Shown piece after piece: positions 58,131 to 64,000 of a stretch of 64,000 nt of DNA. Location: contig CP101033.1 in the NCBI GenBank assembly GCA_041319085.1, positions 521,001 to 585,000 on the forward strand, given 5' to 3'. Every line of letters begins with the position of its first letter. Position 1 is the stretch's first letter. The notes under the pieces were generated by a model, which saw only the letters and a list, made by a program, of their open reading frames with translations, had not been told where the DNA came from and did no database searches. The position numbers and the translations under genes are program-made. The DNA comes from Aeromonas veronii (lineage in GTDB: Bacteria > Pseudomonadota > Gammaproteobacteria > Enterobacterales > Aeromonadaceae).

Positions 58131-58717
58131 TGCGGGCCTCCGGTCTGGCCGCTGCCGGTGCTGACCCCGCCGTGTTTATGGGTCGTGACCTCGATGCCGC
58201 CGATGGTGGCAGAGGGGGCGGTGACCTTGCCCCCTGCGGTGATGGTGCTGCCCGCTTCGATGGTGGTGCCCACCTTCAGCGCACGGGTGCACTCAACCAG
58301 CGGGGTGGTCAGCGTGACGCTGGTGCTGGCCGTGATGTTTGCGGTTTTGATGCCGCTGACCGTGAGGGCGCTGGTTTTTGGGTTGTATTCCAGCACGGCG
58401 CCATCGGGGTATTCGATGCGGTCGAGATCCGGGTTGTCATCGCTGGCGGCGGGTTCTGGGTGCGCGTCTTGATGGACGGCGGGCAGTACGTAGGCGGTGG
58501 CGAGATCGCCGGACATGCAGAGCAGTAACACCTGCTCGCCCAGGGTTGGACGGGCACGGCGACGGGTCGCCCCCGAGCGCGGCACCAGATAGGGGCGCCA
58601 GTCGGTTTCGATTTCGCCGGTTTTGACTCTGCAGGCCCCTGATCGCACGGCGCTGACGGTGCCGATGCGGATCATATTGGCGATGAGGCGGTGCAGATCT
58701 GCGAGTGCTGGGTTCAT
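58127..58717 (-). CDS. V: gpV, second copy
   Basis: Identical protein to 2305-2895. Confidence 0.9.
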   Translation of the reverse strand: MNPALADLHRLIANMIRIGTVSAVRSGACRVKTGEIETDWRPYLVPRSGATRRRARPTLGEQVLLLCMSGDLATAYVLPAVHQDAHPEPAASDDNPDLDRIEYPDGAVLEYNPKTSALTVSGIKTANITASTSVTLTTPLVECTRALKVGTTIEAGSTITAGGKVTAPSATIGGIEVTTHKHGGVSTGSGQTGGPQ

Positions 58718-58760
58718 GGGGCCAGTGTGTTTGCCACTGCTGGCCCTGTCGATGCGCGGC

Positions 58761-58785
58761 TGTTGTGGAGGAGTCAGCGACAACA
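58761..58785 (-). promoter_or_regulatory. Putative late-activator site upstream of V, second copy
   Basis: TGTTGT-N13-ACAACA, identical to 2939-2963. Confidence 0.8.
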
Positions 58786-58849
58786 TGCGCCGATAGTCTA
58801 TGGGTGGGGTTTGGGGGCGACTCCCTGATGATGCCCGCCGATCTGCGCT

Positions 58850-59083
58850 TTATTCTGCGGCGCTGTCTGATGGGGTTTGCTGTGCCAGCCACTCACGCAG
58901 CAGGCCATGCCGGTGCAGGAACGCCAGCATGCTGACCGCGTTGATGGATCCCGAGGTCGGCTTGCTGGTTCCCTGCTCCCATTTGGCGTAGGTCATGACG
59001 CTGGTCAGCCCCAGCGCGCGGCACATCTCTGTTTGGCTAAGGCCAAGCGCTAACCTGGCCTGTTTAATGTCAGCTGGCGTCAT
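58850..59083 (-). CDS. XRE-type HTH protein, second copy
   Basis: Identical to 3028-3261. If it is a repressor, both cassettes would be regulated in common. Confidence 0.8.
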   Translation of the reverse strand: MTPADIKQARLALGLSQTEMCRALGLTSVMTYAKWEQGTSKPTSGSINAVSMLAFLHRHGLLREWLAQQTPSDSAAE

Positions 59084-59337
59084 CACGCCTCCATTACATG
59101 GAAGAGATACCCGCAGCTGTTCACCTGTGGTTGGTTTTTCGCCATGTTGTAATATGCCTGATACATCCCGCTGCCATTGACTGCGCCGCTATTTCGCTTT
59201 CCAAATACACTGTCACCAAACATCTTTTTTGCTGCCTTGGTTGCCGCTTCATCGTGATCTTCCGCATCAACATAAAATGGCTCAAACGCAATCCCTGACT
59301 TGTTGTTTTTAAGTGGGTCAATCATAAATGTGGCCAT
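59083..59337 (-). CDS. 84-aa moron protein, second copy
   Basis: Identical to 3261-3515. Confidence 0.7.
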   Translation of the reverse strand: MATFMIDPLKNNKSGIAFEPFYVDAEDHDEAATKAAKKMFGDSVFGKRNSGAVNGSGMYQAYYNMAKNQPQVNSCGYLFHVMEA

Positions 59338-59387
59338 CGTAGTATCTCCATTTGCTTAGGTTGGCCCGATTCCGACAGGCCTTATTA

Positions 59388-59741
59388 TCATTTACATTGC
59401 CTCGTAACGAGCCTTAACCGAGCTTCTTTTTGGGACATGTCACTCACCAGAGTTGTGAAATTTGAATGCCCGGCGGCGCGTGCTACTCTTGATATTTTCA
59501 GTGAAAAACCAAACCCACCATTCATCTTGATAACCTCCTCAGCGGTGAGCTGACTAACCACTTCCCTGATAATCATCGGCTCACGGATGTAGTTTTGATA
59601 AACATCATCGCACTCCAACTCGCCAGCATCGAACCCATCGAATACATCAGCAAGGATGGCGTTGAACCACTTGATGTGGTCTGCAACGATAGTAGCAGCC
59701 TTAGCTTGGTTCTCTTCATTTTGATAGGACTTGAATTTCAT
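59388..59741 (-). CDS. Moron first gene, second copy with different C-terminus
   Basis: 117 residues from the same start as 3570-3920. The A run of the coding strand is 5 rather than 6, so after SQK the protein continues EARLRLVTRQCK and stops three bases later than copy A. Either one copy has a sequencing error or the two alleles differ. The copy A tail (RSSVKARYEAM) looks the more natural. Confidence 0.65.
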   Translation of the reverse strand: MKFKSYQNEENQAKAATIVADHIKWFNAILADVFDGFDAGELECDDVYQNYIREPMIIREVVSQLTAEEVIKMNGGFGFSLKISRVARAAGHSNFTTLVSDMSQKEARLRLVTRQCK

Positions 59742-59790
59742 TTCTGTCATCTCCGTTTGGCTTGGCACCCTTGCCTTACCTCTTGAGATA

Positions 59791-59826
59791 ACTATAACCT
59801 GCGCGGTTATAACCTGCAAGGTTATA
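59791..59826 (-). promoter_or_regulatory. Moron promoter and double-palindrome operator, second copy
   Basis: Same sequence as 3970-4005: TTGCAG / TATAGT with 17-bp spacing, and two overlapping TATAACC-N5-GGTTATA palindromes (59793-59811, 59808-59826). Confidence 0.75.
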
Positions 59827-59851
59827 TTTGTGATTTATTGCACAAAATAAC

Positions 59852-59871
59852 AACGCCCGATTTCGGGCGTT
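59852..59871 (-). terminator. Terminator after S, second copy
   Basis: Same 20-bp hairpin as 4031-4050. Confidence 0.75.
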
Positions 59872-60324
59872 TTATTTGGTCAGGTGGTCGAGCATGGCTT
59901 GCTCGATGCGGTCGAGGTCGCCCTTGGCGAGGCCGAGCAGTTCGCGGGCGGGGTATTGGATGGTCTGGCCCTTGATGCGCTCGCGCAGGCCGAAGTGGTG
60001 GGTGGTGGCCAGCCTGTTGGCGCTGCCGACAAAGGCTAGGCTAACCTCGTTGGGGCTGGCGGTGGCCTTGAGCCAGCGGGCGCTGATGAGTTTGCCGAAC
60101 ATCTTGCGGCGCAACGCGCCCCGGCGGCCCTTGATGGCTTGGCGCGGTTTGCGCGGGGCCATGGGGGTGCCGTCTGGCTGGAGGTTGGCGCGGATGCGCT
60201 CGGCCTGCGTCGCGCGCAGGGTGCGGGCCAGCTCGGCGGCCAGCTTGCGGCGACCGGCCGCGCTGAGGCTGGCGGCCAGTGCCTGGGCTTCGAGGCCGAG
60301 TTGCGTCAGCTGATCTTCGGCCAT
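59872..60324 (-). CDS. S: gpS, second copy
   Basis: Identical protein to 4051-4503. Confidence 0.88.
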   Translation of the reverse strand: MAEDQLTQLGLEAQALAASLSAAGRRKLAAELARTLRATQAERIRANLQPDGTPMAPRKPRQAIKGRRGALRRKMFGKLISARWLKATASPNEVSLAFVGSANRLATTHHFGLRERIKGQTIQYPARELLGLAKGDLDRIEQAMLDHLTK

Positions 60325-60800
60325 GTGTCCCCCGGCGCGGGCGGCCATGGCTGAGGCTGGTCATTGATAAACAGCTCCCAGGTCATGCCGTCGTAGGGAT
60401 CTTCTGGCGGCTCTTGCAGGTGCTCCCAGCGCATGCCGGTTTCGTCTTTCGTGACGCGCACCCGCTCGGTGAGCGGCACGGTGATCAGCATATCGACCAG
60501 ATCCCGCGCCAGATATTCGACCTCGATGGTCACGGCGTTGTCGCGGCGATCCGGATTGGTGAACAGCTCAGGCTGGTATTGGCGCAGCCAGAGCAGCAGC
60601 GGCACCATCACGGCATCAGGATGGCCGGCGAAGTCGATGACGCCGATCTGCAATTCGTATTGCCATTCAAACGACATGCTGGCGGCGCCGGTGGCGACGG
60701 CGTTGCCCTTGTTGATGACCAGGGTCAGGCGCTCGCGGTTTTTGTTGAGCTCTGGCAGGCATTGATAGAGCACGTCGCGGATCTGCTGCGGTTTATTCAT
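60306..60800 (-). CDS. R: gpR, second copy
   Basis: Identical protein to 4485-4979. Confidence 0.9.
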   Translation of the reverse strand: MNKPQQIRDVLYQCLPELNKNRERLTLVINKGNAVATGAASMSFEWQYELQIGVIDFAGHPDAVMVPLLLWLRQYQPELFTNPDRRDNAVTIEVEYLARDLVDMLITVPLTERVRVTKDETGMRWEHLQEPPEDPYDGMTWELFINDQPQPWPPAPGDTWPKIS

Positions 60801-61089
60801 GGTTGGTTCCTGACGGCATCATAGGCGCGCTGGCAGGCGATGCCTGCGGCGATGGCTCGATCAGCCAGTGCTGCCAGTTCACCCGCTCGACGGTCAGCGC
60901 GGCCGAGCACGTCGGCGAGCAGAACGGCGGCTGGCTGGGTTGTCTGGCCGCTGGCGGCAGTGGTGGCAGTTGGGCATTGGCGACCGGCGCGGCGGGCCAG
61001 TTCGCGGGCGGTGCGCTGCAGGCGGTCAGACTCATCAGCAGCAGCAGCGGCATCAGCCAGCGCGGCATCGAGGCGTAGTTGTCCATCAT
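60793..61089 (-). CDS. Rz1-like lipoprotein, second copy
   Basis: Identical to 4972-5268, embedded in Rz. Confidence 0.8.
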   Translation of the reverse strand: MMDNYASMPRWLMPLLLLMSLTACSAPPANWPAAPVANAQLPPLPPAARQPSQPPFCSPTCSAALTVERVNWQHWLIEPSPQASPASAPMMPSGTNHE

Positions 61090-61339
61090 GTTGGATGCTC
61101 TCCAGTTGTTCCTGATAGCGGTGTTCGATCTGGCGCTGGCGCTCGCTGGCGTCAGCCAGTGCCTGGGCGTGGCTGGCGAGTTGGCGATCCCATTTGCTTT
61201 GCCATGCGGCTTCGGTGGCGGCTGCGCCTTTTCGATAGCCATCGGCGTGCAGGCTCTTGATCATCAGCGACAGCGCCAAAGCGGCCAGCATGATGGCGAG
61301 CCACTTGCCCCAGCGGCCGGTCAGCAGGCTAATCCACAT
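60797..61339 (-). CDS. Rz-like spanin, second copy
   Basis: Identical to 4976-5518. Confidence 0.82.
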   Translation of the reverse strand: MWISLLTGRWGKWLAIMLAALALSLMIKSLHADGYRKGAAATEAAWQSKWDRQLASHAQALADASERQRQIEHRYQEQLESIQHDGQLRLDAALADAAAAADESDRLQRTARELARRAGRQCPTATTAASGQTTQPAAVLLADVLGRADRRAGELAALADRAIAAGIACQRAYDAVRNQP

Positions 61340-62153
61340 GGCTCACCTCGTCGGGATAGATGACTGCAAAGTGGCGATGGGCGGCGGCGAGGCGCTGGTC
61401 ATAGCGGTTGTCGGCATAGGCCGGGCCGTTGTAGCGGCGGGCCACTTCTTTCCAATTGCCTGCCTGCAGGGCGGCCAGCAGTTTGGCATCGCGGCCGATA
61501 AACCCGACGACCGCGGCGAGTTGATCCGCCTCGCTCTGGCACATGGCGGCCCGCCATGCTTCGGCATCGGCCATGCCATTGGCCTGCCAGTGATAGCCCA
61601 TCACTTGAAACATGCCCCAGCTTGCCGATTCGATGGCGGCGGCGCGGTGCAGCCCCATGGCCATGGTCAGGCGTTGCCATTCGCCAGCCCCACCGACGTA
61701 GCCACCGCGCTGCGGGTTGCACAGCTGCGGATAAGCGGCGGCCAGCGCATCGGCCTTGGCTTGGCCGAGGTGCGCGGCGATCTGGCGATGGAACACGTGG
61801 CGTTCGAACAGCACGACGGGGCGACCGGCTGAGTCAAAGCCCTCACCGGCGCTTTCAACATCGGCAAAGGCGGCCAACTTGGCAACCGATACCCCCAGCT
61901 GGGCGGCGGCCGCGCGCAGGTGGGTGATGGTGAGCTGTTTATCCGAGGCGGCGCCGAGCAGGCTGGCGAGGGTGCGCTGGCCTGCGGTGCCGGTCATGGT
62001 GATGAGGTGATCGCGCTGATAGTCGAGCAGGGCGGCGCGGGTTTTATCGCCAAACCAGCCGTCCGGGTTGGCGGGGTAGCCGGCGGCGGTGAGGCGCTGT
62101 TGCAGCAGGGTTACGTCACTGCCGACAGCGCCGAGGGTCAGGGTGCGGGTCAT
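61329..62153 (-). CDS. Endolysin, second copy
   Basis: Identical to 5508-6332. Confidence 0.92.
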   Translation of the reverse strand: MTRTLTLGAVGSDVTLLQQRLTAAGYPANPDGWFGDKTRAALLDYQRDHLITMTGTAGQRTLASLLGAASDKQLTITHLRAAAAQLGVSVAKLAAFADVESAGEGFDSAGRPVVLFERHVFHRQIAAHLGQAKADALAAAYPQLCNPQRGGYVGGAGEWQRLTMAMGLHRAAAIESASWGMFQVMGYHWQANGMADAEAWRAAMCQSEADQLAAVVGFIGRDAKLLAALQAGNWKEVARRYNGPAYADNRYDQRLAAAHRHFAVIYPDEVSHVD

Positions 62154-62467
62154 GGTAAATCCCTCCGGTATACATCCCAGGCGGTAGTGGTGCGCGCGCG
62201 GCCTTTGCGCTTGGGCAGCAGGCGAGCGGTACTGCCGCCTGCATCGCACAGGGCGACCAGCACCACGGCGGCGAGCAGCACGGACGAGGCATCTGGCGGC
62301 GGCAGGCTGCCCAGCAGGGCGCGCAGCGGCACCGACCCGGCGGCGACGGCCATCAGGTAGGCGAGCAGGGTGGGCAGCAGGCGGTAGCGGTCACCGCCGC
62401 GGCGGTAGGTCATCAGGCGCAGGCTGATGAGGGCCATCAGCAGGGCGTAGGCAATGAGCATGATCAC
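62150..62467 (-). CDS. Holin-like protein 1, second copy
   Basis: Identical to 6329-6646. Confidence 0.75.
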   Translation of the reverse strand: MIMLIAYALLMALISLRLMTYRRGGDRYRLLPTLLAYLMAVAAGSVPLRALLGSLPPPDASSVLLAAVVLVALCDAGGSTARLLPKRKGRARTTTAWDVYRRDLP

Positions 62468-62829
62468 CCCCTCCGGCGCAGCAGGTTGAGCAGATCATCC
62501 GGCGATTTGCGCAGGACAAACTGCAGCAGCCGGACGGTGATGGCCGAGGCAACCAGCGCCCCCACGGCGCGCGGCACGGCGAGCGATTCCGGGGTGATGG
62601 TGCCGAGCAGGGCGGCGCAGAACCCGGCGCCATGCAGCCCGACCATGAACGCCGCGACGAACAGGGCGAGACGGCGCAGGATGCCAAGCTCCTCGGTGGT
62701 GCAGATCCAGATCAGGGCGCCCGCGAAGGCGCCCATGACGACATCGGCATCGAGGCCGGGGAGCAGCGACAAGACGGCCAGCCCGGTGACGGTGCTGGCG
62801 GCGGTGCCGCTCGAGATGGGTTCAGGCAA
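62464..62829 (-). CDS. Holin-like protein 2, second copy
   Basis: Identical to 6643-7008. Confidence 0.72.
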   Translation of the reverse strand: MPEPISSGTAASTVTGLAVLSLLPGLDADVVMGAFAGALIWICTTEELGILRRLALFVAAFMVGLHGAGFCAALLGTITPESLAVPRAVGALVASAITVRLLQFVLRKSPDDLLNLLRRRG

Positions 62830-63055
62830 TTGATCCTCCGGTGCGTTGGCGTTGTATCAGGTCAGATTCGGTTTGGCATTCGATGCAGCGTTCGCAGCCG
62901 CGCACGGCCTCGCGGCGGGCCTGCGGGATGACGTTGTCACAGTCGATGCAGCGCAAGGGGCCGGTGCCGCTGATGCGGGCGGCGTGCACCTTGGCGGCGA
63001 TGCGCAGGTCGTTGATGGCGTCTATGCGTTCGAGTTCGTCGTCAAGGCGGCTCAT
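62822..63055 (-). CDS. TraR/DksA-type protein, second copy
   Basis: Identical to 7001-7234. Confidence 0.85.
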   Translation of the reverse strand: MSRLDDELERIDAINDLRIAAKVHAARISGTGPLRCIDCDNVIPQARREAVRGCERCIECQTESDLIQRQRTGGSIA

Positions 63056-63056
63056 A

Positions 63057-63260
63057 TCAGTCCCACAGGTTGATCTGCGTGACGGCTGCCTGGGTGGGCG
63101 CGTCTGGCAGGGTGACAAGGGTGCCGATGGGCAGCACTGGCCCCAGCTCGGCAAGGCGCGGATTCAGCGCCAGCACCTGTTCGGTGATGCCGGCGGTGTA
63201 GCCGTAATAGCGATGGAGCAACAGGTCGAGGGTGTCGCCCTGGATGGCGCGCAGCTGCAT
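63057..63260 (-). CDS. X: gpX, second copy
   Basis: Identical to 7236-7439. Confidence 0.93.
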   Translation of the reverse strand: MQLRAIQGDTLDLLLHRYYGYTAGITEQVLALNPRLAELGPVLPIGTLVTLPDAPTQAAVTQINLWD

Positions 63261-63730
63261 CAGATCAGCTCCACTGTCGTGTGGCTGACGCCGAGGATGT
63301 CGCGGATCGCGAAACGGGCATCGCGGTAGAGATCATCGGCCGTCAAATCTTTGGCGCTGGCATCTTTGACCGCCTCGGCGGTGGCCGCGCTGTCGAGATA
63401 GCGCTCGTACAGGCTGGCGCGGGCGTAGCTGTAGACGGCGCGCCGATACCAGAGCGCCAGAATGGACTCTTCGTCAATCAGGGTGGCTGGCACGGCATCG
63501 AGGCTGAGATAGCCGGCGGCCTGTTTGCTGGCGGCCCAGACGGCCAGATCGGCCTGTACCTGGCTGATGGCGTTGATCACGGCATGGCGCAGGCGCTCGG
63601 TGGTGACGGTGCCATCGGTGCGCATGGTGGCGCGCATGTCAGGCAGCGAGATGGGCGGCCAGAATAGCCCGGCTGTGATGACGCCCTCGTCCTGTTCTGG
63701 CGTGGGGGTGGGGATAAAACCGCTGGTCAT
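63260..63730 (-). CDS. L: gpL, second copy
   Basis: Identical to 7439-7909. Confidence 0.93.
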   Translation of the reverse strand: MTSGFIPTPTPEQDEGVITAGLFWPPISLPDMRATMRTDGTVTTERLRHAVINAISQVQADLAVWAASKQAAGYLSLDAVPATLIDEESILALWYRRAVYSYARASLYERYLDSAATAEAVKDASAKDLTADDLYRDARFAIRDILGVSHTTVELI

Positions 63731-63821
63731 GCTCCCTCCTGTGGTGGGCGGTGATCGGGCCGTCAGCGCTGGCGTTTTGCCTGCATCAGGCCCGAGCCGC
63801 CCGGCTGCGGGGTACGCTCGG

Positions 63822-64000
63822 TTAGCTGGCCTCGCCGGTGGCGGGGGCTGGCTGTTCGGTGGTTTGCTCTTGCTCTTGCTCTTGCTCTGGTTTGGGGCTG
63901 GCCTCGGCGATAGCCGGTGCCGTAACAGAGGCTGCGCTCACGTCGCTGGCGACTGGCAGTTCTGCGGCTTTCTGCTTTTTAATTTCCCGCTCCAGCACCT
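63822..64000 (-). CDS. M: gpM, second copy (C-terminal part, cut by window edge)
   Basis: The last 58 or so codons of gpM, with the Glu-Gln repeat; the N-terminus lies beyond the window. Same sequence as 8001-8179. Confidence 0.9.
   Translation of the reverse strand, partial: VLEREIKKQKAAELPVASDVSAASVTAPAIAEASPKPEQEQEQEQTTEQPAPATGEAS

Larger units (their letters stand above)
55823..64000. repeat. Long direct repeat, copy B (prophage)
   Basis: Matches 1-8178 with a single-base deletion at the T run near 59431. It continues past the window end. Confidence 0.95.

Noticed and set aside
1..64000. tRNA, rRNA and CRISPR arrays
   Set aside because: None seen: no tRNA-like T-loop/acceptor combination and no regularly spaced repeats. 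The prophage junctions therefore do not show a tRNA att site.

Overview
The window looks like a chromosomal segment of an Aeromonas-type gammaproteobacterium. The GC content is about 60 percent, the core blocks ffh / rpsP-rimM-trmD-rplS and mutH / rppH-ptsP-lgt-thyA are in gammaproteobacterial order, and the phage genes are P2-like (the phiO18P/K139 type) interspersed with IS3-family DNA. The genus is inferred from protein resemblance and was not tested by a database search.

Layout: (1) 1-about 15,600 is P2-like prophage copy A. It runs from the tail fibre gene (cut by the window edge) through baseplate, a three-gene moron cassette, tail completion, lysis, head completion, terminase, capsid, scaffold, large terminase and portal to a probable cos region and a few early genes. 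It then stops without integrase, repressor or an intact replication gene. (2) About 15,650-48,193 is 32.5 kb of host DNA: a Dph6-like ATPase, aphA, a GNAT enzyme, a Na+/H+ antiporter, metH plus an oxidoreductase, rimK, a two-component system with two small periplasmic proteins, a purine permease, a cold-shock protein, corB-like/ypjD/ffh, the rpsP operon, a complete IS3-family element, mutH, rppH-ptsP, lgt-thyA, and nhaA with a small secreted protein. (3) 48,240-64,000 is prophage copy B, entered from its late end (D, U, T, E/E', FII, FI, G, H) and continuing into the genes that open the window. Positions 55,823-64,000 repeat 1-8,178 in the same orientation with one base difference.

The prophage late genes form P2-style transcription units (P-Q rightward; O-N-M-L-X-lysis-R-S, V-W-J-I-H-G and FI-FII-E-T-U-D leftward). 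Three of the promoter regions carry the same 25-bp dyad, TGTTGT-N13-ACAACA, which is the probable site of an Ogr/Delta-type late activator. A moron cassette with its own sigma70 promoter, double-palindrome operator and HTH gene sits between S and V. It is the best candidate for an undescribed accessory system here.

About two dozen genes, including the essential ffh and trmD, carry single-base frameshifts, nearly all at G/C runs. This is best read as uncorrected homopolymer error in the assembly. I therefore report these genes as whole genes with the break noted. Exceptions that do not fit this pattern (a 10-bp tandem duplication in aphA, an IS insertion in a penultimate codon, and truncation of prophage copy A) may be real.
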